Origin: JAUXLW01 sp964195005
GTDB taxonomy: Bacteria; Actinomycetota; Acidimicrobiia; Spongiisociales; SHLN01
Assembly: GCA_964195005.1 (NCBI GenBank)
Contig: CAXMOO010000206.1
Location: 1-13,299 of the forward strand
Reading direction: 5' to 3'
DNA length: 13,299 bases
Positions within the stretch are counted from its first letter, which is position 1; each line of letters starts with the position of its first letter. The notes beneath the pieces are model-generated. The model had not been told where the DNA came from, made no database searches, and was given only the letters and a program-made list of their open reading frames with translations. Shown piece by piece: positions 1-6,711 of the stretch. Made by a program: the position numbers and the translations under genes.

Positions 1-660
1 GTCGTCGCCCGGGTAGTAGTCGGCCAGCGAGTATGGCGGGAACGGGAACGACCAGCCGTTGGGCGCAAAGGCCCACCGGATCAGGTCCGGATTGGTGACG
101 TTGGCTTCCACGAGGTCCTTGACGTGCACATAGGCGAGCTTGAAATTGACAGGATCCATCCCGTACGGAACCCAGTTTCCGTTCATCTCCTGCATGGGGG
201 CAATAATCAGTGAGCGGCCTTCGCCCTTGGCAAGCCATCCGTCGAGGGCGCTCGCCCATACGATGAGATCGGCGTCGCGACCCCCTTCGGCAATGAATTC
301 GGCGCTGGCGCTGTCGGGTATTGGATTACCAAGTCCATCCTTCAACTCCTTGAACTCGAGGTTCGAAAAGGGGGTCGCCTCGGCGGCCCACGCCTCATCC
401 AGCTTGATCTCGGTGGCGTACCACCCCGGGTTGTTGGGCTCGAGAACGTCGTGGAAAAGACCGGCAAACGTGACCTTGCGAGAGCCGGCAGCGATATCGT
501 CATAGTCGGAGGCGAACCAGAAGCTATACGGGTAGAGACCGCCATGGACCGTTCCTGAGCCAATGATGGGATCTCCGGGACCGGGGTCGGCGCCACTGAC
601 CAGTTGGGGTAGCAGGGCGAACGCCAGCAGCACCGCGAGGAGGAGAGGAATTCTGCGCAT
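1..660 (-). CDS. Secreted GH26-like glycoside hydrolase (beta-mannanase-like), 3' end cut by window edge
   Basis: An uninterrupted frame of 220 codons runs from an ATG at 658-660 off the left edge, so the C-terminus is missing. Residues 1-24 form a signal peptide: MRR, a leucine/alanine-rich core, then a likely cleavage near VSG/AD. The mature protein therefore acts outside the membrane. Residues 151-166 (IIAPMQEMNGNWVPYG) resemble the GH26 acid/base region, where the family usually has HE-MNG-W and a final aromatic-Gly. Here E158 is the candidate acid/base and Q157 replaces the usual His. WAFAPNGW at 196-203 is the next strand typical of this family. The nucleophile Glu would lie beyond the window. 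The gene starts 30 bases after the GT2 stop on the same strand, so the two are probably co-transcribed. AGAAG just upstream is only a weak ribosome site. A GH53- or GH5-like TIM barrel is a less likely alternative. The exact substrate is unknown. Confidence 0.72.
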   Translation of the reverse strand, partial: MRRIPLLLAVLLAFALLPQLVSGADPGPGDPIIGSGTVHGGLYPYSFWFASDYDDIAAGSRKVTFAGLFHDVLEPNNPGWYATEIKLDEAWAAEATPFSNLEFKELKDGLGNPIPDSASAEFIAEGGRDADLIVWASALDGWLAKGEGRSLIIAPMQEMNGNWVPYGMDPVNFKLAYVHVKDLVEANVTNPDLIRWAFAPNGWSFPFPPYSLADYYPGDD

Positions 661-690
661 GCTTCTGATTCGGAAAACCGCCCAAAAACC

Positions 691-1839
691 TTAGGAATGA
701 GGCGTGTGGTACCAGCCACGAACGCGAGCACTGGTGAGCCGCACCGGTACCCACAACAACCCGAAGACCACCAGAAGTGGGTAACGCACCAGGTACCGGG
801 CCGGCACTCCCTCCCGGACCAGAAATGCCATGGGCAGGACCAACTGGACCGCCGCCACCCCCAGCCAGGCCCACCAGGGCCAGAGAAGATCAGTAAACAA
901 GGCGCCGATCGCCAGTCCGACCGCTACCAGCACCATGAAGGTCCGTCCCGGCTGAGTTTGCCGAATCAAGAGATCGATCGGTCCCCAGGAGCGCTGTCTC
1001 CAGGCAGCGCCGACCAGCCGGCGACGATTCTGGCGCCGGGTCTGACGCCGGCCCGACATCCAGCGGGCCCGCTGCTGCAGCGCCACACCCAACCGCGAGG
1101 GTTTTTGATCACGGACCCGATTTTCGTGGAGCCATGCAACCCGCAAGCCGGCCGCGGCCAGCCGGGCCGACTGCTCCTGATCCTCAGTCAACGACTCCTC
1201 CGCCGTCAGCAACACCGACAACGCTTCGGGGCCGAACCCGCTTCCGGTTCCTCCGAGATCAGGATTCCAGCCAAGCCGGTGACGAGCAAGCTGCACCATC
1301 CGATTGCTCGCCCAATAGCTGAGTGCTCCGGCAGTCGCCAACCAGGACTCATCGGGGTTCGATGTGTCGACATAGGCCTGGGCCGCGTCGTAGCCGGCAT
1401 CGAAAGCATCGGCCATTCCGGACACAAAGGTCTCTTCAACCCGGTTGTCGGCATCCAGCACGAGCAGCGCCTCGTCGGCGGTGAGGGGATCCTGGCTCAG
1501 GTACCAGGAAAGGAGCGGCCCCTTACCGTCCGGACCGTGATGGCGCTCCACAACCTCAGCCCGCCCGGTGGCCAGGTCGACAGTGCCATCAGTACATCTG
1601 TCCGCCAACACGACAGTCTGCAAAAACTCGGCCTGATAGTCCTGCCCTTCCATGTCGTCCAGCAGACGACCGAGAACGTCCTGCTCGTTGTGAGCGGGAA
1701 TGACGGCCCGGATCGGGCGGCGACGCAGCCCGGCCGGCAGTTGCTCGGGACCGGGCAGCCCCCACATTGCCGTCACGAAGTTGTACGCAGCCAGGGCGGC
1801 GGTGGTTACCTGGAATGCGAACAGGAGGAGGCGTATCAT
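691..1839 (-). CDS. Membrane-anchored family 2 glycosyltransferase (possibly processive)
   Basis: This 382-residue protein is a GT-A fold, GT2-type inverting transferase working at the cytoplasmic membrane face. Visible motifs in order: an N-terminal membrane segment (about 3-24), VIPAHNE (46-52) for nucleotide binding, LADRCTDGT (78-86), the metal-binding LDADN (128-132), GTGSGFG (197-203), TEDQE (218-222) carrying the likely catalytic Asp, and QQRARW (255-260). The last matches the Q-x-x-R-W signature of processive synthases such as cellulose, chitin and hyaluronan synthases. Three membrane segments follow at about 301-318, 322-341 and 350-368. The protein is shorter than a full cellulose synthase, so a single-sugar transferase is also possible. 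The ATG is preceded by GGAGAG at 1842-1847. The secreted hydrolase follows 30 bases downstream, suggesting a synthase/hydrolase pair. The start lies only 29 bases from the divergent wecB start. Confidence 0.88.
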   Translation of the reverse strand: MIRLLLFAFQVTTAALAAYNFVTAMWGLPGPEQLPAGLRRRPIRAVIPAHNEQDVLGRLLDDMEGQDYQAEFLQTVVLADRCTDGTVDLATGRAEVVERHHGPDGKGPLLSWYLSQDPLTADEALLVLDADNRVEETFVSGMADAFDAGYDAAQAYVDTSNPDESWLATAGALSYWASNRMVQLARHRLGWNPDLGGTGSGFGPEALSVLLTAEESLTEDQEQSARLAAAGLRVAWLHENRVRDQKPSRLGVALQQRARWMSGRRQTRRQNRRRLVGAAWRQRSWGPIDLLIRQTQPGRTFMVLVAVGLAIGALFTDLLWPWWAWLGVAAVQLVLPMAFLVREGVPARYLVRYPLLVVFGLLWVPVRLTSARVRGWYHTPHS

Positions 1840-1849
1840 CGCTCTCCGC

Positions 1850-1855
1850 AGGCTA
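1850..1855 (-). promoter_or_regulatory. Candidate -10 box (TAGCCT) for the GT2/GH26 operon
   Basis: On the minus strand TAGCCT lies 10 bases before the GT2 ATG and fits the TANNNT actinobacterial -10 pattern. TTGAGC lies 19 bases further upstream and could be a weak -35. If this is the -10, transcription would begin only a few bases before the ATG, giving an almost leaderless message and excluding the GGAGAG motif from use. The same octamer TAGCCTGC precedes the GT-C gene at 7636-7643. This is motif reading only. Confidence 0.25.
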
Positions 1856-1868
1856 CCCGGACGGAATC

Positions 1869-2960
1869 TTGACAGCTCAAGGCAGAATCGTCGTCGCGCT
1901 CGGCACCAGGCCCGAGATCATCAAGCTGGCACCGATAATCAAGTTGCTCGGCCGGCGGGCGCGCGTCGTCCATACCGGCCAGCATTACGACGCCGGGCTG
2001 TCGAACGTGTTCTTCTCCGCTTTCGACTTACCCGAGCCAGACGTGCAGCTCGAGATTGGAGGCACCACCCGGGCCTCCCAAATCGGCGAAACAACCCAGC
2101 GGGTTGGCGAGCATCTGCTCAGTGACCCGGCCGACGCCATGGTTGTCCAGGGAGACACCAACACCACGCTGGGAGCCGCTCTGGCGGCTAATGCCAACGA
2201 AACGCCGGTGATACACATCGAGGCGGGCCTGCGGTCATTCGACCGGGCGATGCCCGAAGAACACAATCGGGTCCTGACAGACATGCTCTCCGACCTCTGT
2301 TGCGCCCCGACGAAGGTGAGCGAGCAGAACTTGCTCGACAGCGCCGTGCCCGCCTCGAGAATCGTCGTCACCGGCAATACCATCGTCGAGGCCCTCCAGG
2401 CCCTTCTTCCTGCTGATCGGGCAGGGCTGCTCGAGGCTCACGATCTCACCGCAGGACAATTCGTGCTGGCGACCTTCCACCGGCCGGAAAACGTGGATGA
2501 CCCGGAGAACCTGGCCGCCATCCTGGAACAATTGGCAAACATTCCGCTCCCGGTGGTCCTCCCCATGCACCCCCGAACTGAAGAACGCATAGCCGGCTTC
2601 GGTCTCAGCGAGCTCCTGACCGGGATCCAGACCGTCAAGCCGGTCGGCTACGAGGAGTTCCTCGGCCTCTCAGCGGAGTGCAGCTTCTTGATAAGTGACT
2701 CCGGCGGTGTCCAGGAAGAGGCCAGCATTCTGAAACGGCCGGTCCTGGTGGTCCGCCGCTCTACCGAACGGCCCGAGGTGCTGGGGACGTTCGCGGAAAG
2801 AGTCCCGCCGGGACCCGAAATCGGCCGCGTGGCCCGAGGCTGGATCGATGACCTGTCCGCCCTTCACCGCAAGCTGGCCGACCTACCAAGCCCATATGGA
2901 GATGGGACTGCTGCAGAAAAGTCGGTAGCAGCCATCGAACGATTGTTGGAAGGCGGGTGA
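1869..2960 (+). CDS. wecB: UDP-N-acetylglucosamine 2-epimerase (non-hydrolysing)
   Basis: This enzyme interconverts UDP-GlcNAc and UDP-ManNAc in the cytoplasm, supplying ManNAc for a surface glycan. From the TTG start the protein has 363 residues, the normal family length. Motifs: LGTRPEIIKLAP (11-22), TGQHYD (36-41), QGDTNTT (94-100), HIEAGLRS (116-123), PEEHNR (129-134), TFHRPEN (202-208), SDSGG-QEE (276-284) and TERPE (299-303). D96, E118, E130 and H204 correspond to the residues studied in E. coli WecB, so the active site looks complete. An ATG at 1767 is in frame but would add 34 atypical residues inside the opposing GT2 gene, so the TTG just before TAQGRIVVALGTRPE is preferred. The ribosome site is weak. 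No UDP-ManNAc dehydrogenase (wecC) is visible here, so the sugar may be used as ManNAc or oxidised by an enzyme encoded elsewhere. It heads a four-gene plus-strand block. Confidence 0.95.
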   Translation: MTAQGRIVVALGTRPEIIKLAPIIKLLGRRARVVHTGQHYDAGLSNVFFSAFDLPEPDVQLEIGGTTRASQIGETTQRVGEHLLSDPADAMVVQGDTNTTLGAALAANANETPVIHIEAGLRSFDRAMPEEHNRVLTDMLSDLCCAPTKVSEQNLLDSAVPASRIVVTGNTIVEALQALLPADRAGLLEAHDLTAGQFVLATFHRPENVDDPENLAAILEQLANIPLPVVLPMHPRTEERIAGFGLSELLTGIQTVKPVGYEEFLGLSAECSFLISDSGGVQEEASILKRPVLVVRRSTERPEVLGTFAERVPPGPEIGRVARGWIDDLSALHRKLADLPSPYGDGTAAEKSVAAIERLLEGG

Positions 2961-3030
2961 CCCGAAACGCCGGGCCACGGCCGAGGCGCGGTAACGTCGG
3001 GGAAAGCCGATAGAAGGGGCCGATGCGGAA
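2961..3030 (+). other. Intergenic gap between wecB and the coiled-coil gene
   Basis: This 70-base gap is the longest non-coding stretch in the window. It holds TAACGT at 2992-2997, which fits TANNNT but has no good -35 at the right distance, and AAGGGG at 3014-3019 as a likely ribosome site for the GTG at 3031. An internal promoter for the three downstream genes is possible but unsupported. No strong terminator hairpin is visible. Confidence 0.35.
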
Positions 3031-3252
3031 GTGTCGTCACAATCCCCGCCAGGGCGCGACCTTGCGGCAGAGGTGGATCGACTCAACGAACTCGTCAAAC
3101 TGAAGGACGAAGAACTGGGAAGGATCGAGGAAGCGCGTACGCTTCTTTACCGGGCGTTGCAGGAAAGAGAAGCCGAATTGTTAGAGCTTCGCGTCCGTAA
3201 GCGAGGGAAGTTGCTTCGCAAAAGTAGAACCAACAAGGAGGCCGCCGGATGA
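3031..3252 (+). CDS. Small charged coiled-coil protein of unknown function
   Basis: This 73-residue protein starts with GTG, preceded by AAGGGG at 3014-3019, and lies 70 bases after wecB. Residues 10-58 are almost entirely charged and leucine-rich with heptad-like spacing (RLNELVKLKDEELGRI is a typical stretch), predicting one long alpha-helix and probable coiled-coil oligomerisation. The C-terminus (about 54-69) is strongly basic (RVRKRGKLLRKSRTNK), which could contact membrane phospholipid or a nucleotide-sugar enzyme. There is no signal peptide and no membrane segment. Its TGA overlaps the next ATG in the arrangement ATGA, implying translational coupling to the 535-residue protein. I do not recognise a family. 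A scaffold or partner of the glycosyltransferase-like proteins is an inference from position alone. Confidence 0.75.
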   Translation: MSSQSPPGRDLAAEVDRLNELVKLKDEELGRIEEARTLLYRALQEREAELLELRVRKRGKLLRKSRTNKEAAG

Positions 3253-4856
3253 GAATGGCTTACGTCGCCGGATCCATTCCCCGCCGGGGAGAGCTCGCAG
3301 CAGGGCCGATCGACGCTGAATGGCTGCTCGATGCCGGTGGCACCCACCAGATCTCGATCTTCGTGGACCATGAGGGTGAGGGCACCGAGCTACTTCGCAG
3401 CGCCGGCCACGACATCAGTGTCTCCCCCAAACGCAACGTGCCTTTCCCGGGCCAGAAGGACCTCACGGCCCAGGAGGTCCAGGCACGCGTCCTGGTGGAC
3501 GAGCACCTGGCCAAAGGTTTCGATGCCATCGTTTACGACTCAACGCACACCAACGATTGGGCCTGGCACGAGCCGAGATTGGCGTCGGTCCCGCGGGGAG
3601 TTGCGCTCGGGGCCGGCCACATCCGAGATCTGAGAGTGATTACGAGGGCTCCGGCTGCTTTTCGACGCCACGGCCGCCGACTGTGGGCTGCTAGTGGATT
3701 TCTGGCTACAGCCGATTTCATCGTCAGCGATGCTCCCCCATCTGCCTATGGGATCAATGAAGACTTCCTACCGCCCCGATTTTCCTTGACCGCGCTGCCA
3801 GACCGTCCTGCCCGGCAGGGAGTGGCCGGCCTCGTAGCCATCGTGGCATTCAGTGAGGGGCCGGATGGGTTGGCCAGCCTCGTGGGGCGCGCCCTGGGGA
3901 AGGTTGTGGTCGACGACTCCACCCGGCTGGCGATCATCAGCCCCGACGTTGTCGTCGGCCTCGAAACCACCCGGGACTTTGCCAACGGGTTGGTGGATTG
4001 GCAGCCGTCGAAGATCCGGTTCGTCGAGCCTTCGAGCGATGGCGTAGCCGAAAAAATCCTGGCCGAAGCCGATGTCATCGTCGCCGCCCGACCATCGGAC
4101 CTGGCAGTACGAGGCGTGGCCGACGTCGCAGCCAAGGTGGGAGCCGTCGTTATCGAGTCTGCTCCGGCCACTCACTCGCCCTTAGAAGCAAACTCCATCA
4201 ACAAGCTGGCCGGAGCCCAACCCATATTGACCCCGGTTGACGGATCGCTGGCCGAGCTCATTCCCGTAATCGACGAGCTAGACCCGGACGGGGGCTCCGT
4301 CATCTTTCATACCCGACCGGTGGCAGATCTGGCGAGGAGGGCAGCCCAACTCCCCGGAGTATCGCGCGCCGACCTCTGCATCGTCACCGACACGGGGCGA
4401 TTCCTGGGGGAGCCCGACCCGGCGTGGCCGGCGTTCAACGTTCTTGGAGTGAGCATGAGGGCATGGCCGTCCATCCGCCGGCTTGCCAACCAGGCCCGGT
4501 CACTCAACGAGCTGATCGTCTGGTCATTGAACCTCTCCCATTTCGACAAAGCTTCCCTCCTGACATTGCCGATGGCCGGTGTCGCTACCGAAGCGCTCCC
4601 AAGGTACGTTCCCCGCCTGCCCGTCTGGATCGGGCCCCGGGGAATGTACCCCACCCCCAACCTCGCCGAGCTCGGCCAAAAGATCGAGGACCTTGATGAG
4701 GACGATCAAGAAAACGACGACCTCGACGACGATGCACCCGAACCCCCGCCGACGGTTCATGAGTGGGCCCAGAACCACGGGTTTCTCGACAGGCTCCGCC
4801 TGGCCCTTCCATGGAAGTGGGGATTGCTACCCAGGGCGATGCGCAACCGTTGGTAG
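3249..4856 (+). CDS. Unknown 535-residue protein, probably a degenerate GT-B glycosyltransferase-like protein
   Basis: The ATG overlaps the stop of the coiled-coil gene (ATGA), fixing the start. No signal peptide or membrane helix is evident, so it is probably cytoplasmic. Residues 1-160 look like a Rossmann-type N-domain (MRMAYVAGSIPRRGE, then FDAIVYDS near 91-98). Residues 190-305 look like a second such domain, ending in AEADVIVAARPSD (272-284), which sits where GT4 enzymes have the strand before the donor site. No E-x7-E motif, catalytic Lys or Gly-rich donor loop follows, so catalysis of the usual GT4 type is unlikely. Residues 315-475 resemble nothing I recognise. Residues 478-500 are a strongly acidic stretch followed by prolines (EPPP), probably a flexible linker, before a basic, Trp-containing tail (503-535). 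The GT4-like gene overlaps its 3' end. Function unknown; an inactive regulatory or scaffolding subunit is one possibility, and a divergent active GT is another. Confidence 0.8.
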   Translation: MRMAYVAGSIPRRGELAAGPIDAEWLLDAGGTHQISIFVDHEGEGTELLRSAGHDISVSPKRNVPFPGQKDLTAQEVQARVLVDEHLAKGFDAIVYDSTHTNDWAWHEPRLASVPRGVALGAGHIRDLRVITRAPAAFRRHGRRLWAASGFLATADFIVSDAPPSAYGINEDFLPPRFSLTALPDRPARQGVAGLVAIVAFSEGPDGLASLVGRALGKVVVDDSTRLAIISPDVVVGLETTRDFANGLVDWQPSKIRFVEPSSDGVAEKILAEADVIVAARPSDLAVRGVADVAAKVGAVVIESAPATHSPLEANSINKLAGAQPILTPVDGSLAELIPVIDELDPDGGSVIFHTRPVADLARRAAQLPGVSRADLCIVTDTGRFLGEPDPAWPAFNVLGVSMRAWPSIRRLANQARSLNELIVWSLNLSHFDKASLLTLPMAGVATEALPRYVPRLPVWIGPRGMYPTPNLAELGQKIEDLDEDDQENDDLDDDAPEPPPTVHEWAQNHGFLDRLRLALPWKWGLLPRAMRNRW

Positions 4857-5992
4857 CAACCCGGAAGCAACGGTTCCTGTGGATCAGCCCCAACCTGCCA
4901 CACCCTGACCGGGATGGCGGCGACCTGCGCCGTTGGCAGATGATCACGGCGCTGAGCGAACACGGGGCTGCAGTGTCGCTCTGGTCCGAAATGGGCCATG
5001 ATTCCGGCAGGTATGGGCGTGCTCTCGAAGAGGCCGGTGTTACCTGGCTGGCTCCCCCTCCTGTGGCTCGCGACCGGGGCGGGACCGGCTCCACCGCTGC
5101 TGCCGTCCGCGAGTTGGCAAAGACCGGGTCGTGGGACGCCGTCATTGTCTCCTACGCCTACCTGGCAGCTCGTCATCTCGAGGCCGTGCGGCGGGAATCC
5201 CCCGGCACCCCGGTTCTCATCGACCTGGGAAACGCTCGCTTCCACCAATCGACGGCGTCCGAGCCGACGGAAGAAAACGCCAACGCCGGGGAGCTCAAAC
5301 TCTATGGAATGGCCGATGGCTTGATAACGGTGTCGAAAGCCGATACTGCGTTTTTGCTCGCGGCACTCCCGGGAGTGCCCGGTTACACGTTCGCCCCGCT
5401 CGCTCCCGAGCCTCCAGCGGTCCCCCGGTCGAGCTCCGACGGGCCCCTGGTGTTCTGGGGGAACATGGCCCACCACTCCAACGCCAACGCGGTCGGCTGG
5501 TGGATGGAGGAGATAGCCGGGGAAGTAACCAGCCGCCACCGGGCACCCATCCCTCTCCAGCTGCGGGGGGCCGGGGCCGAGGTCTACAGATCGGTGTGGG
5601 GGGCATCTGACAGGTTGCAGGTCGGTGTGCCGGGGAACACGATTGACGGTGCCAGGACCGTGCTCCTCCCACTTCGGCATGGGTCAGAAACCGCCATTGC
5701 GGCACTGTCCGCCGCCTGCAAAGGAATACCCGTTGTCGCCACCAGTGCCGCAGTCGCCGGCCTCGACACGGCGATCCGGGCCCACATATGCCTGGGAGAA
5801 ACCGCCGAGCAGCTGGCCAAGCTGGTCGTGGAGCTCATGACGGACGAGGAAATGTGGAGGCAGCGGTGCGACCATCTCTTCGCGGCAGCCGGGTCTGAGG
5901 TGAAGCGTCGCGGGGCCCTAGAACAAGAGTTCAGTGATTGGATGGCCCGGCGCCGGCCGATCCGGGCGGTTGCTCATCCCGACGCCTCGTAG
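4811..5992 (+). CDS. GT4-like glycosyltransferase with altered donor-site residues
   Basis: This protein of about 393 residues has the layout of a GT-B, GT4 retaining transferase. Residues 20-30 (QRFLWISPNLP) begin the acceptor domain with DGGDLRR at 35-41. VFWGNMAHHSNANAV (214-228) starts the donor domain and matches the family pattern G-x-M-x(4)-N-x-x-A. The donor loop PLRHGSETAIAALS (287-300), followed by GIPVVAT (305-311), aligns without gaps to the usual P-L-R-x-G-x-G-x-x-x-K-x-L-E-A-x-A-x-G-x-P-V-V. However, the Lys is A297 and the catalytic Glu is S300, so it may be inactive or use another mechanism. The start is uncertain. ATG 4811 overlaps the previous gene by 46 bases; TTG 4850 overlaps it by 7 and would begin at VATRKQRFLW; an ATG at 4763 seems too far upstream. 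The gene ends against wzt with a 19-base tail-to-tail overlap. Confidence 0.85.
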   Translation: MEVGIATQGDAQPLVATRKQRFLWISPNLPHPDRDGGDLRRWQMITALSEHGAAVSLWSEMGHDSGRYGRALEEAGVTWLAPPPVARDRGGTGSTAAAVRELAKTGSWDAVIVSYAYLAARHLEAVRRESPGTPVLIDLGNARFHQSTASEPTEENANAGELKLYGMADGLITVSKADTAFLLAALPGVPGYTFAPLAPEPPAVPRSSSDGPLVFWGNMAHHSNANAVGWWMEEIAGEVTSRHRAPIPLQLRGAGAEVYRSVWGASDRLQVGVPGNTIDGARTVLLPLRHGSETAIAALSAACKGIPVVATSAAVAGLDTAIRAHICLGETAEQLAKLVVELMTDEEMWRQRCDHLFAAAGSEVKRRGALEQEFSDWMARRRPIRAVAHPDAS

Positions 5993-6711
5993 GCGTCAAC
6001 TACTTCCTGGGCCGGTCCGATCATCTTCACACGGCCGGAATCGATCCACATGACACGCGCGCATATGCGCCGCACCAGGCCCAGGGCATGGGAAACCACG
6101 ACAACCGATGCCCCGCCCGAGATGAGCTCGTTCATTCGAGCTTCCGACTTCTTGCGAAACGCCTGATCCCCCACCGCCAGCACCTCATCTACCAAGAGGA
6201 TGTCGGGCTCGATGTCGGTTGCCACACTGAAAGCCAGCCGGCCTTTCATTCCCGATGAGAACGTGCGGACCGGAATGTCGACGAAATCGGCAACGCCCGC
6301 CCACTCCACGATGACATCTACCCGCTCGCGCATGAATTTCGGGTCCCGGCCCAAGAGGGCCCCATAGATGACCACGTTCTCCCTGGCGGTGAATTCTGGA
6401 TTGAAACCCGCCCCGAGCTCGATCATCGGCGCCACCGATCCGCGCACTATGACTCTCCCCGAGCTCGGCGGCAAAACCCGGGCGATTATCTTCATGAGCG
6501 TCGACTTGCCGGCTCCGTTGGGTCCAATAACGCCGAAGATCTCGCCGGGCGAAACGGTGAAGGTCACCCCGTCGAGCGCCAGGATCGACTCGTAGCTGTG
6601 GTCACGCTTGACAAAACGGACGGCCGCCTCTTTGACGGTCCCAACCCGGTTGCGATCAAGCCGGTACCGAAGGGTCACGTCCGAGACCTCGATTGGAGAT
6701 GCGACCTCCAC
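5974..6711 (-). CDS. wzt: ABC transporter ATP-binding protein for polysaccharide export
   Basis: This 245-residue protein is the ATPase of a Wzm/Wzt (TagGH-like) exporter that moves lipid-linked polysaccharide across the cytoplasmic membrane. All ABC motifs are present: Walker A GPNGAGKST (63-71), a Q-loop-region segment ELGAGFNPEFTARENV (98-113) typical of the Wzt/TagH/RfbE subfamily, signature FSSGMKGRL (151-159), Walker B ILLVDE (171-176), D-loop AVGD (179-182) and switch His in VVSHAL (205-210). It stops straight after the nucleotide-binding domain (VVDAYEASG). It therefore lacks the C-terminal glycan-binding domain found in Wzt proteins that recognise a capped chain end, as in E. coli O9a. 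The GTG start shares its G with the TAG stop of wzm, so translation is probably coupled and the subunits made together. AAGGGTCACG lies further inside the gene, and I see no alternative start that keeps the N-terminal SPIEVSDVTLRY strand. Confidence 0.95.
   Translation of the reverse strand: MEVASPIEVSDVTLRYRLDRNRVGTVKEAAVRFVKRDHSYESILALDGVTFTVSPGEIFGVIGPNGAGKSTLMKIIARVLPPSSGRVIVRGSVAPMIELGAGFNPEFTARENVVIYGALLGRDPKFMRERVDVIVEWAGVADFVDIPVRTFSSGMKGRLAFSVATDIEPDILLVDEVLAVGDQAFRKKSEARMNELISGGASVVVVSHALGLVRRICARVMWIDSGRVKMIGPAQEVVDAYEASG
5981..5997. terminator. Perfect 7-bp hairpin over the convergent stop codons (possible bidirectional terminator)
   Basis: GACGCCT and AGGCGTC form a perfect 7-base inverted repeat around a CGT loop. 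It covers the last codons of both the GT4-like gene and wzt. It can fold in either transcript. No T-tract follows on either side, so it would be a hairpin-only (actinobacterial I-type) terminator at best. Because both strands are coding here, the repeat could also be coincidental. Confidence 0.35.

Noticed and set aside
1767..1868. Upstream ATG extension of wecB
   Set aside because: It would add 34 residues unlike any WecB N-terminus and overlap the GT2 coding start. The family begins close to the TTG at 1869.
697..1872. Long plus-strand open frame (about 391 codons) opposite the GT2 gene
   Set aside because: Its translation is rich in Pro, Arg, Gln and His with no motif. The minus-strand frame carries all the GT2 signatures. 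It is an antisense shadow caused by high G+C.
1869..1874. TTGACA as a perfect -35 box
   Set aside because: No -10-like hexamer lies about 17 bases downstream and the site is the wecB start itself, so it is probably coincidental.
4763..4810. Upstream ATG extension of the GT4-like gene
   Set aside because: It adds a Pro/Arg-rich stretch that is out-of-frame sequence of the preceding gene, with no family support.
4757..5680. Minus-strand open frame of 307 codons opposite the GT4-like gene
   Set aside because: No motif and biased composition. The plus-strand frame has the GT4 fold landmarks.
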